From Hymenobacter wooponensis (GTDB lineage: Bacteria; Bacteroidota; Bacteroidia; Cytophagales; Hymenobacteraceae), in contig NZ_SRKZ01000009.1 in NCBI RefSeq assembly GCF_004745865.1, positions 62,001-126,000 on the forward strand: a stretch of DNA of 64,000 nt, in the 5' to 3' direction. Shown in pieces: positions 35,198 to 43,307 of this stretch. Made by a program: the position numbers and the translations under genes. The notes under the pieces are model-generated. The model saw only the letters and a list, made by a program, of their open reading frames with translations, did not search any database and was not told the origin of the DNA. The first letter of the stretch is position 1. Every line of letters starts with the position of its first letter.

Positions 35198-35935
35198 TTA
35201 GTATAAATCGATTACCTGCGTGAAAGCTACTCCTTTCAGCTGGACCGGGCGAGGGGCGCGGGCCAGCCACCACCGGTCCAAAACCGAGAGGCCCGCGCGG
35301 CGGTGTAGGTCATAGCCTCCGTTGACGTAATAGGAAATTTCCTTGTCCACGCCTTCGCCCTCGAGCCGAAACAGCTCGGTCATGGGCTGGCCGATAGCAT
35401 AGAATTCGTCCACCGTGGTCTTGCTGTTGTGGTAGTAGAGGAGCTTGCCGTAGTGCAGCGCGATTTTTACGGAATAAGGACTGCTGTGGCGAGCTCGCCC
35501 AATCTTTCCCGCACACTGCTCAGCTGCCTGCAGCCACTGATACGCGCTGTGACCCGGAGTAAAGGGCTTGCCAAAAACGGCGATAATCCCATCGCCGATA
35601 ATCTTTTCGACTTCTCCGTCAAACTCATAAATAATGGGCAGCACCTGAGCGTAGTAAGCATCCAAGATGGTGGCAATCTGGGCGGCTGACATCGTCGCAG
35701 TTTTCGTGGAAAAACTGGTGATATCAATGAAGAGCATCGCCAACTCTACGTTCGGATTCGTCACCAGCTGTCGGACAGTGGGTGAAACGGCCTGTAACTC
35801 AGAAAAGGCCCGCACATTTTGCACGCCATAGCGATTAAGCGACTCGAGAATGACCCGTCCTTCCTGGCGCATAGCAGACTTGGTAGAGGGGGCAAAGTTT
35901 TGGCGTAACTCAGCGGAAAGAGCAAAATTGGGCAT
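35198..35935 (-). CDS. pycC: Pycsar nucleotide cyclase (class III adenylate/guanylate cyclase fold)
   Basis: A 245-residue stand-alone class III cyclase. The two metal-binding aspartates are in LFIDITSF (D71) and KIIGDGIIAVFG (D115); ALHYGKLLYY fits the dimer-arm region and FYAIGQPMTE the N-terminal side of the ribose/transition-state helix. There is no membrane, GAF or HAMP part, which is typical of PycC cyclases that make cCMP or cUMP on infection. The adjacent PycTM-like gene strongly supports Pycsar over an ordinary adenylate cyclase. ATG 35935 is preferred to 35983, which adds a non-conserved extension. Confidence 0.82.
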   Translation of the reverse strand: MPNFALSAELRQNFAPSTKSAMRQEGRVILESLNRYGVQNVRAFSELQAVSPTVRQLVTNPNVELAMLFIDITSFSTKTATMSAAQIATILDAYYAQVLPIIYEFDGEVEKIIGDGIIAVFGKPFTPGHSAYQWLQAAEQCAGKIGRARHSSPYSVKIALHYGKLLYYHNSKTTVDEFYAIGQPMTELFRLEGEGVDKEISYYVNGGYDLHRRAGLSVLDRWWLARAPRPVQLKGVAFTQVIDLY

Positions 35936-35957
35936 AGTATAAAGTGTAGTGCGCAGC

Positions 35958-35965
35958 CATACATA
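35958..35965 (-). promoter_or_regulatory. Possible internal promoter for the Pycsar pair
   Basis: In the 92-base gap before pycC the minus strand has TTG, 15 bases, then TATGTATG, one change from TAnnTTTG. It could give the Pycsar pair its own transcript. Confidence 0.25.
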
Positions 35966-36027
35966 GGAGGCTAGGCCGATCAATTTTGAAGGAGAATAAG
36001 TTTTAGAATGGCGGGCGGGTATCAGGC

Positions 36028-36798
36028 CTACCCCTCCGAAGAAAGCAGGTAACAGGCATGCTGGCCAATGCGAAAGGGGTCCAGATGCTTGAACTGGTCG
36101 TCGCCCAGTCGCTTGATTTGTTCCTCCGTCACCCAGCGCAGCTCGCCCGAGGCGGGCAGCTGCAAATGGCGCAACTCGTGCTCCTGAGCCGCAGTTAACT
36201 TTAACTCGAACACCTGGTAAACCATCAGTTCTGTGGCCTGGGTGTGAGGTGAATACGTGAGGGGCCGCCAGACGGTGTACAGGTAGCGGGGGTCGATGGT
36301 GGCGAAAGCTTTTGACAGATAGCCAGGCTCCACTAACTCTTCCTGAAACTCGCGTTGCTGCGTAGTCTCCCGGTCTTTCTCGGACACAAACCAGTTGAGA
36401 AAGGGAATCAGGTTTTTGCCTAGCACCCGGACCCGTAGGTCGTCACGGCTGTGGATGTCGATGGGCATGATTTCATCTTCCCGCACATCCCACTTGGTAA
36501 ACTGATCGCGCACCGCCTGCGAGTCGTGCTTATAAACACCTCCCACCGGCTGGTATTGGTTGATGCGCCGGCCTTTAACCAGCAGGTAACGCCCATCAAT
36601 TCTGATGCGAAACAGATAGGAAATCGATACCCGTACGTGCGTAGAAGCCAACTGACGCTTGCTGGTGTAGAGCAGCTTCATCCGTTTCCAAAAGCTGGGA
36701 CCACGCTTTTCCCGCTCGGATTCAAACAATTTAGGAGCTAACCACGCACCGCTTTTCAAGAGCGGCACTAGTACCTGAAGAAACGTCATAGGGGGCAA
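36028..36798 (-). CDS. SMODS-associated NUDIX protein (candidate CBASS effector)
   Basis: A 256-residue protein beginning with a short hydrophobic helix, then strands around VSISYLFRIRIDGRYLLVKG and NQYQPVGGVYKH (residues about 80-91), then a Nudix helix QQREFQEELVEPG at about 147-159, where R149-E150 and E153-E154 match REUxEE of the Nudix box. A later segment ELRWVTEEQIKRL is typical of the fold. The GG-to-RE distance is longer than in canonical Nudix proteins. It matches the SA_NUDIX family described beside CD-NTases. With no nuclease or membrane effector in the CBASS cluster, it is the likely effector. Confidence 0.72.
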   Translation of the reverse strand: MPPMTFLQVLVPLLKSGAWLAPKLFESEREKRGPSFWKRMKLLYTSKRQLASTHVRVSISYLFRIRIDGRYLLVKGRRINQYQPVGGVYKHDSQAVRDQFTKWDVREDEIMPIDIHSRDDLRVRVLGKNLIPFLNWFVSEKDRETTQQREFQEELVEPGYLSKAFATIDPRYLYTVWRPLTYSPHTQATELMVYQVFELKLTAAQEHELRHLQLPASGELRWVTEEQIKRLGDDQFKHLDPFRIGQHACYLLSSEG

Positions 36799-36816
36799 GG
36801 CGGAGTTAATCGTACG

Positions 36817-37701
36817 CTACTTAATAGCCGGACTAGGCTGCATGTGCTGCAAGGTGCTTTTAAGAATAGCTGCCGTCAGCGGTTGGGTTGGATAGGCCTG
36901 TGCGATGGCTTCGGGTAAGAAGCGAAGGCGCAAATCCGAGAAGGAATAGCCCAGACCCTGATTTTTCTCCGGACCGGTTAGGTGTACCAGCTCTTCCATT
37001 TCCTTGCTGGTTAGCTTCACTCCTTGGAGTTCCTTTTGCAGCAGTTCCCGGCGCTCGTCCTCGGACGGGCGATCAAAGGTCATAATAACCGCGGCCCGCC
37101 GCACGATGGCCTCATCCAGGAAGTGCAGCCGGTTGGTGGAGAGCATCACCACGGCCCGCCCCTTGAGGCTGCGCAGGTCGTCAATTTTCTGAATCAGCGT
37201 ATTGACGGCTGCTTTCTCTTCCTGGTGCATCTGACTGGTCGAGCGAGTAGTAGCAATGGCATCGGCCTCGTCAATGAGCAGGAAGGCAATGCCCTCTTTC
37301 GATTCTTTTTTCAAGCGGTCAAAGGCCTCGTTTACTAGTTGGGCCATCTGCCCGTGCAGTCCCTCGCCCCGCACCCGGGTGCTGAGCTTAATGAAGTAGC
37401 CGTCGCGCTTGAGTTCGCGGGCAATCTGGTCGGCAATGGCCTCGGCCGAGGCCGTCTTGCCGGTGCCCGCGTCACCTTCCAAAATTACCAGCGGGTAGCG
37501 GTCAGTCAAGGAGGAGAGAATGGGCAGCGCGGCCCCATGATGCAGCTGGCTCCAGCTACGCAACCCATCCGGGTCCAGCAGCAGGCGCAGGTTGAAGTGG
37601 ATGCGTTCGAAGCGCTTGGTAAAGCCAATAAGCGACGCGGCCCGCTGCTGGATCTCGCGGCTGGGTATTTCGGTAACGTTGTCGAAAATAGTAGTCGCCA
37701 T
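36817..37701 (-). CDS. cap6: TRIP13/Pch2-like AAA+ ATPase of type III CBASS
   Basis: A 294-residue AAA+ protein. Walker A is GDAGTGKT (76-83), Walker B LLIDEADA (142-149), sensor 1 VVMLSTN, and the arginine finger region IVRRAAVIMTFDRP. In type III CBASS this ATPase disassembles the active HORMA-CD-NTase complex to limit signalling. The start ATG overlaps the HORMA stop by one base (TAATG), which suggests coupling and balanced amounts. The NUDIX gene starts 18 bases after its stop. Confidence 0.9.
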   Translation of the reverse strand: MATTIFDNVTEIPSREIQQRAASLIGFTKRFERIHFNLRLLLDPDGLRSWSQLHHGAALPILSSLTDRYPLVILEGDAGTGKTASAEAIADQIARELKRDGYFIKLSTRVRGEGLHGQMAQLVNEAFDRLKKESKEGIAFLLIDEADAIATTRSTSQMHQEEKAAVNTLIQKIDDLRSLKGRAVVMLSTNRLHFLDEAIVRRAAVIMTFDRPSEDERRELLQKELQGVKLTSKEMEELVHLTGPEKNQGLGYSFSDLRLRFLPEAIAQAYPTQPLTAAILKSTLQHMQPSPAIK

Positions 37702-38201
37702 TACTGGAAGTTTTCTTTGTTGAGTTCGTAGCCCTTGCTGGCGTAGCCCTGCGCCGACGAGCGCTGCAGGTGCGAGTAGGACGTGTCGATGCTGGACACG
37801 CCCCAGTTTATATTCATTTTCTCCTGCAGGGCCTGCTTTTTCGTGGCGTCCAGCCCTTGCCAGGTTGCGTTAGGGCAAATGACCAGGTTCAGCGAACTGC
37901 CTGCTACGTCCGGCCAGTCGTTCCCACCGGCCCGGTCGCCGCTCAGAGCGCTACCCGCTTCATTGACTGTGTAGCGAGCGGCCTGTAGCACTTTACCCAG
38001 GGAATTGGTCAGCACAATATCTACCCGGTCCAAGTAGTATCCTTCGGCCCAGGTCAGCACATCCTGACAATATTCTTCTACCTGGGTCTGGGTGAGTTTG
38101 CCGGTGCGCCGGGCAATCATGCGCAAGTCAGCTTCGAAATTGCCGAAGGTTTTGCGGACGTCAGTTACCGTGTAGGTGGCGGTTTGCGTGGTCGTATACA
38201 T
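37701..38201 (-). CDS. cap7: Bacterial HORMA-domain protein of type III CBASS
   Basis: A 166-residue protein starting TTTQTATYTVTDVRKTFGNF, then RMIARRTGKLTQTQVEEYCQ and KGYELNKENFQ at the end. The sequence order and length match bacterial HORMA family 1, for example the E. coli CBASS protein with TFSVTHAR and an AYEEELVVFL helix. HORMA proteins bind closure-motif peptides, thought to be a sign of infection, and then activate the CD-NTase. ATG 38201 removes 18 non-conserved codons. It lies eight bases after the CD-NTase stop. Only one HORMA gene is present. Confidence 0.88.
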   Translation of the reverse strand: MYTTTQTATYTVTDVRKTFGNFEADLRMIARRTGKLTQTQVEEYCQDVLTWAEGYYLDRVDIVLTNSLGKVLQAARYTVNEAGSALSGDRAGGNDWPDVAGSSLNLVICPNATWQGLDATKKQALQEKMNINWGVSSIDTSYSHLQRSSAQGYASKGYELNKENFQ

Positions 38202-38209
38202 GGAGGCAG

Positions 38210-39175
38210 TTAGTTTTCTTCTATCGTGAAGCTGGGGCCGAATAACTCGGTCCACTCCTCCGTGGTAGCTCCCAGTGTCGGGCAGGACTGCGCGATGTTC
38301 AGCCCGTCAAAAGCCGTATCGGCCGCCTTGACCACGGCGGCCCAGGCATCGTTGTCCATCTTACTGGCGGCGTTGTTTTCGTTGTTGGTGGGATCCGCAA
38401 TGAAAACCGGGTTGGTAAAGCGCGGCACGCTGTTGATGGCAGAAGGGAAAGTGATAACCGGGAAGTTGCGGCCGCTTACGAACTGAAAGAAGCGAATCAG
38501 GCCTTCTTCGATATTGGTTTCAGCCCCGTAGGTATCGTCCAGATAGGCCGCGATCAACTCAATGGTAAATGAGGTGAGGCCCGGCTTTAGGCCCTGGCGG
38601 TTGCGCCACCATTTCAGAGCCCGCACGATGGAAGTGTACGAGGCGTTTTGCTTGCGGGCCTTTAGGTTGGCATCGAGTTGCTTGTCGATGCTGGTGATGA
38701 AACGCCCGCCCCCACCCCGCTCCGGCTGCCAGACGTAGGTGCTGGGCGTGTCCGGCACCACCGGCACGATGTCGACTTCCAGTCCAGTCCCCACGAATTT
38801 GATTTTGATGGCCTTGGTCTTGCCTTCGGCTTCCACGTCACCCTCATCCTTGGTAGGGTAAATTTCGCGTAGGTACTGAGCCACGTAGTCGTGCAGCTTG
38901 TCCACATCGCTTTTCAGCGTGTCGTCGCCGTCCACAAATAGTACCAGGTCAACGTCCACTGGGTGCTCGCCCTTGGGACGCAGCACGGTGTGCTTTTTCC
39001 AGGAGCCGGCAATCACGAAGCGGGTAACTTTCATGCCGGTGCTGGTGTCGTCCTTGATTTTGGCTTTAAGCCGGTCCCGCAGGTTTTCAATCTGGTCCCG
39101 GTACTTGCCCATGTCGTCGCGATGGAGCTTGATGCGGTTAATGAAATGGCCCAGTTGGGCGTTGTCGAGCTTCAT
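38210..39175 (-). CDS. CD-NTase (cGAS/DncV-like nucleotidyltransferase), CBASS signal synthase
   Basis: A 321-residue nucleotidyltransferase. The nucleotide-binding GS is in VIAGSWKKHT (G57-S58), the metal-binding pair in VDVDLVLF (D74, D76), and the third acid in LEVDIVPV (D135). The C-terminal OAS-type helical half is at about 165-300 (ALKWWRN, TSFTIELIAAY). In CBASS it makes a cyclic oligonucleotide that turns on the effector. The neighbours HORMA and TRIP13 fix the type as III; members with these partners mostly fall in clades C and D. The product cannot be read from sequence. Confidence 0.9.
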   Translation of the reverse strand: MKLDNAQLGHFINRIKLHRDDMGKYRDQIENLRDRLKAKIKDDTSTGMKVTRFVIAGSWKKHTVLRPKGEHPVDVDLVLFVDGDDTLKSDVDKLHDYVAQYLREIYPTKDEGDVEAEGKTKAIKIKFVGTGLEVDIVPVVPDTPSTYVWQPERGGGGRFITSIDKQLDANLKARKQNASYTSIVRALKWWRNRQGLKPGLTSFTIELIAAYLDDTYGAETNIEEGLIRFFQFVSGRNFPVITFPSAINSVPRFTNPVFIADPTNNENNAASKMDNDAWAAVVKAADTAFDGLNIAQSCPTLGATTEEWTELFGPSFTIEEN

Positions 39176-39229
39176 AGGCGGAATAAGAAGTAAAGCAGGC
39201 GGTTAGTGATAGAAAAGCAAGTTGGTAAG

Positions 39230-41615
39230 CTACTCCGTAGTTGGCTCGGGTGCCGGGCCGCCACTGGTGTTGCGCAGATTCAGGTTGACCTCGTTGCGCA
39301 GCTGGATGTTGTTATGCTGGAAGTTGTTGAGTGTCAGGCTGCGGGTTACGGAGCTATACACGTCGTGACGCTGCAGGGGATCGCGGATGGTCACAATGAG
39401 GCAGAACTCCTGGGAGAGCACCTCGCCGTCGGCCGCGGCGGCCGCTTCCGCCGCGTGCGAAAACAGGCCCTTGAGCTCGAGGTACCACTTCTTGGGCGCC
39501 GTCAGCCCGCGTACCCGGTGCGCCTCGGTCATTTCCTGCAGGTTGATGGCGAATTTCTTAATCGGGTGGTACTTGCCCAAGTCGTCGCGCAGTTGCCGCT
39601 CGGCCGTGAACGGGTGGTCGATGTAGCGCTGGAACTTGGCGGCGTAGTTGCTGGAGAGCAGCAGATTGTAGGGATTAAGCTTGCCGATGGGGTTGGAGAT
39701 GGTACGCTTGGTCGTGTCGCGCAGGCGAATCCGGTCGTAGGTGCCGAAGGACACGTCAATGTTGGACTGGCAGTACTCGGCGCCCTGGTTGCCGTCCAGG
39801 CGCGGGTCGGTGACCAAGGTGACCGTAACCTCCCCGTAGAACTGGCCCTCGTCGTTGAGTAAGACGTCGGGAAACGGAAAGTCGAGGATCTCAATGTAGC
39901 CCCCGCGCACGATGTTGTCCTGCAGGATCAGCGTGCTTTCGTGGGGCGAATTGAAAATGATGTCGTCCACGGAGCTCGGCAACCCGAAGCCCAGTTCGCG
40001 CAACCGGTCGCTCGGACTCAGGCTCAGGCCCGGGTGGTATTTAGCCGAGTGAATGGCCAGGGCTTTCAGCAGCAGGGGGTTGAAGTCGCCGGCCACGCGG
40101 TGCGAGAGGCCGGCCATCAGCGCCGACACCCGGGGGGGTGGAAAAACTCGTGCCGGCTTGCTGCACCACCCCCCCGGTGAGGGAAAAGGAGTTGACGCCG
40201 GTCAGTTTCATGCGCCCGCCGGCCGTGACGCCACCATTCCCCCCGTAGTGCACCAGTTCGGGCTTGATGAGCTTGTTGGGGCCAAACCCCGAGCGCGAGA
40301 AGGGCGAGGCGTGGCCTTCGGGCACCAGGTCGTCCGGCCCCTGGCTGTGCGCTACACTGCCCACCACTAAGGAGCGCACGGAATCGGCCGAAATAGGAAT
40401 GCGCCGCTTGGGGGCAGCTGAAACGAAGTTGGTGCAGTTGCCCGCCGATTTGCAGATCAGGGCCCCCGTGCGCTGCTGCAGCTCGTCCAGTGACTTGCCG
40501 AAGTCCGAGAAGTCCCGGGCGCTGCATTCCATCGTGCCCCCGCCGGACAGGTTCCACAGCAGCACGTCGGGGTGGGCCAACACCGCGTTCTGGATGTTTT
40601 CCAGCAACTCATCCTCGTCAATTTCCAGCCCCGGCCGCGGAAACACGGTGGCATCGAGCAGCTTAAACTCGCCAACCCCCACCCAGCTGCGCTGCTCCAG
40701 CTCGTCGCCGTATAGCAGCACGCCGGCCACAAAAGTGCCGTGGGAGCGGTCAACTTCTGGTTCGCGATAAGCGCTATAGCGCCGCGCGTCCAGCCACGGG
40801 GCCAGGTGGGGAATAGGAGCAATGCCCGAATCCAGTACGCCGACCGTCAGGTAGTCCTGACCTGCCACCGGGGTTTTCACCGGCAGCTCCAGGCCGCTGC
40901 TCAGCTCGTCGAGCGTGATACGGTAAGCCGGCATGGGGTCGATCGAGTACAGCGCCTCAAACTCCTGCACCGTCACGAGGGTATCGGGCCGGACATGCTC
41001 CAGCTTGAAAACGGTCAACCCGGAAGTGTAGCGCGTCTTGCGGTAGGCAACCTGGCCCTCGCGCAGGGTCTGCTCAAAGGCACTTTCCACCTGGGCATTC
41101 ATTTGCCGATCCTGGTAATTCACCAGCTTGACTTTTAGCGGCGTGGAGGTATCCTGGGGTAAATCAATGCGCGGCTGAAATGGTCGAATCTCGTCAATGG
41201 CGGATAAACCGATGGAGAAAGCCAGCGGGCGCTCCAGGTTATGGTCGATGAAGGCCACGTGCTCCGGCGAGTCCACTTTGACCAGGAAGTCCAGGTCTTC
41301 AGACAGCCCGATGAAGTTGTATTCTTCCTTGCGGTTAAAAATTTTACCTACCTCACCCCGGTGCGACTTGGCCATCGCATCTTCCCGCACTGTTACCTGC
41401 ACCACGGCCGGAATAAAGCTGCGCTCGGGTCGCCGCGCAGCGATGGATTGGGCCGTAGCGCCCAATGATTGCCGAAACTCGGTAGCCCGGGCTTCCAGCA
41501 CGTCTTCGGGCAATAACCAGCTGGGTTGGGGGCCGCCGCCCCCAGCTTCGGTTTTGCGCTCGTCCTGGGTGCCGCGCTTGCTAAACAGCTTAATGGGAAG
41601 ATTCTTGGGTTCCAT
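39230..41615 (-). pseudogene. ietS: IetS subtilase (S8 peptidase) with a frameshift in a G7 tract
   Basis: The two frames together form a subtilisin-like protease of about 793 residues. Frame 1 (ATG 41615) holds D262 in VGVLDSGIAP, H292 in SHGTFVAG, N393 in KSAGN and S490 in GTSFSTP. Straight after GTSFSTP the frame is lost: seven C on the minus strand (plus-strand G7, 40132-40138) give PPGVGADG, whereas six C would give PRVSALMAGLSH, the expected subtilase continuation, in frame with the 300 residues down to 39230. All four catalytic residues survive, but the C-terminal domain is separated. It may be a sequencing error, a phase-variable tract or a real mutation. IetA precedes it by two bases. 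Confidence 0.85.
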
Positions 41616-41617
41616 AA

Positions 41618-42715
41618 CTAGCCTTTCGGATTAAAATAGTTGCGCACCTGGCGCAGGGAAATGTCGAGTAAGTCCGCAATAGCGGCCTGTGACACCCCAT
41701 GGGCACTCAAAAAGCCGAGCAGGGCTTCCTGAGAGGCTGCTTCATGGTGCTTGTAGTAGTAGAATTGCAACAGCAGGTGTTCGTACTCCAGCTTTGACTT
41801 TTTGGCCAGCACGTTCTGGGCAATGGCATTCTGACAGATGGACTTGATGTCGGCCGGGCTGTTGCCCTGTAGCAGTTCGGCCAGGGCCTCCCCTTTTTTG
41901 CTGTCCAGGTCAAACCCCAACTCCACGGATTTTAGAAATAGCTGAAGCAGGCGCTGAATGTCGGCTGGCTGGGGCAGGGACACGTCGATGATGCTGTTAA
42001 ACCGGCGCCAAATGGCCTTATCCAGTAGCTCCTGATGGTTGGTAGCTGCAATCAGGATGTTGGATTCCACAAACTCATCAATGTTTTGCAGCAAGCTGTT
42101 GACCACCCGCTTCAGTTCCCCGAGTTCATGTTGGTCGTCCCGGGCCTTGGCGATGGCATCAAACTCATCCAAAAACAGGATACAGGGCTGGCGACTGGCG
42201 AATTCGAAAATTTTGCGGATGTTTTTGGCCGTATTACCCAGCAGCGAGGAAACCAGCGAGTCGAGCCGAGCCACCACCAGCGGGAGCTGCATTTGCTGGG
42301 CGATGTAATGGGCAATGGTGGTCTTGCCACCGCCGGGGGGGCCGTAGAGTAAAAGAGAAGCCTGCGGAGCTACGCCCGCAGCCTGGAGTTCAGAACGATG
42401 CTGCAATCGATTCACAAAGCCGTCGAGCTTGTGACGCAGGTTATCAGAAAGAATAACTGGCAGCTCCAACCCTGGTTGGGGCATCACCAGGTCGGCAATG
42501 TTCATGCGGGTCTCCTGATCGACCGGAGCGGTCAGAAGCTGGTCGAGGTACACGGGCTGGGCCTGCTTGCTGTGCAAGGCGCGCAGAATGCGGTCGGCCG
42601 CTTTCGTGTCGCCGGCCTTGCGGAGGTTTTCAGCCAGCAGCATAGCGTAACTAAGCACCTTCTGCGAATCCTTGTTAAGGCCGCCTTCAATGATTTTTAT
42701 GATTTCTGTAAACAT
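41618..42715 (-). CDS. ietA: IetA AAA+ ATPase
   Basis: A 365-residue AAA+ ATPase. Residues 1-90 are helical, Walker A is GPPGGGKT (125-132), Walker B ILFLDEFDA, and sensor 1 NILIAATNHQ. The C-terminus ends with a helix-turn-helix-like block, GVSQAAIADLLDISLRQVRN, which would let it bind DNA or a partner. An AAA+ ATPase directly before a subtilase is the known ietAS defence pair. It is the first gene of the eight-gene minus-strand run and is preceded by a promoter with repeats at 42734-42797. The mechanism of ietAS is not established to my knowledge. Confidence 0.85.
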   Translation of the reverse strand: MFTEIIKIIEGGLNKDSQKVLSYAMLLAENLRKAGDTKAADRILRALHSKQAQPVYLDQLLTAPVDQETRMNIADLVMPQPGLELPVILSDNLRHKLDGFVNRLQHRSELQAAGVAPQASLLLYGPPGGGKTTIAHYIAQQMQLPLVVARLDSLVSSLLGNTAKNIRKIFEFASRQPCILFLDEFDAIAKARDDQHELGELKRVVNSLLQNIDEFVESNILIAATNHQELLDKAIWRRFNSIIDVSLPQPADIQRLLQLFLKSVELGFDLDSKKGEALAELLQGNSPADIKSICQNAIAQNVLAKKSKLEYEHLLLQFYYYKHHEAASQEALLGFLSAHGVSQAAIADLLDISLRQVRNYFNPKG

Positions 42716-42733
42716 GAGTGCTTTTTACGTACT

Positions 42734-42797
42734 CAAATATACGTAAATCGTTTCCAAAATATCTAAATACGTTTCTAAAAATACGAAATATGTTTCT
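42734..42797 (-). promoter_or_regulatory. Promoter of the defence island with three repeats
   Basis: On the minus strand TATATTTG (42741-42734) fits the TAnnTTTG -7 box and lies 18 bases before the ietA start. Upstream of it, plus-strand copies of AAAT-(A/-)-YGTTTCY occur at 42745-42755, 42765-42776 and 42786-42797, spaced 20 and 21 bp (two helical turns). They occupy the -33 zone, so a protein bound there would control the whole island. Confidence 0.55.
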
Positions 42798-43307
42798 GGT
42801 AGTACTCTGCGCCATGAAAAAGGCCCATGGTAGCCCGCTCACAGCATAACCCGTGTTGCTCGGGGTGTCCCTACCTACGACAATCTGTTGCCTGACCGGC
42901 TGGCAGGCGAAGAGCACTGTTTGCAGGCCTATCTATCGGGTAATGGTCAATTATGGCTCATCCGTGAGAGGAGTGCAGTGCTTAGTCACCGCCTTTCCTG
43001 TTCGTGTATACTTCTCAGTTTAGCCGAATGACTTTTCTAAACCATCAGGCTGCCATGAGGCAGTTCAGGACCTGGAAATTATGCAAGTAAATCGGCCACA
43101 CGATGCACGGGCAAAGTGCGTAAGCTCACCTAGCCCTTCCCACCGAATAGCCGACTCTGTGTTGCCTTTCCTGCCCGGAAGGGATAGCAGCGATCTGTTT
43201 ACGACCTGGGTATTTTAAGCCCGGTAAGGACATTCTGAAGCACAAGCGTCCCCATATAGGCATCGTAGCAAGCTGGGTAACGACATTGGACGCCCCGCTC
43301 AAAACGG
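42798..43307. other. Intergenic region without a recognised gene
   Basis: 510 bases between the island promoter and the DUF6122 gene. Short frames on both strands are not convincing. It contains one copy of a 19-bp repeat (43072-43090). Confidence 0.5.
43072..43090 (+). repeat. 19-bp direct repeat, copy 1
   Basis: CTGGAAATTATGCAAGTAA matches CTGGAAATTATGTAAGTAA at 44548-44566 in 18 of 19 bases. The copies flank the DUF6122 gene, about 1.48 kb apart, in the same orientation. Confidence 0.6.

Noticed and set aside
34673..35935. Reading the cyclase as a housekeeping adenylate cyclase
   Set aside because: It has no sensor or membrane domain and its stop abuts a PycTM-like gene inside a defence cluster, which fits Pycsar better.
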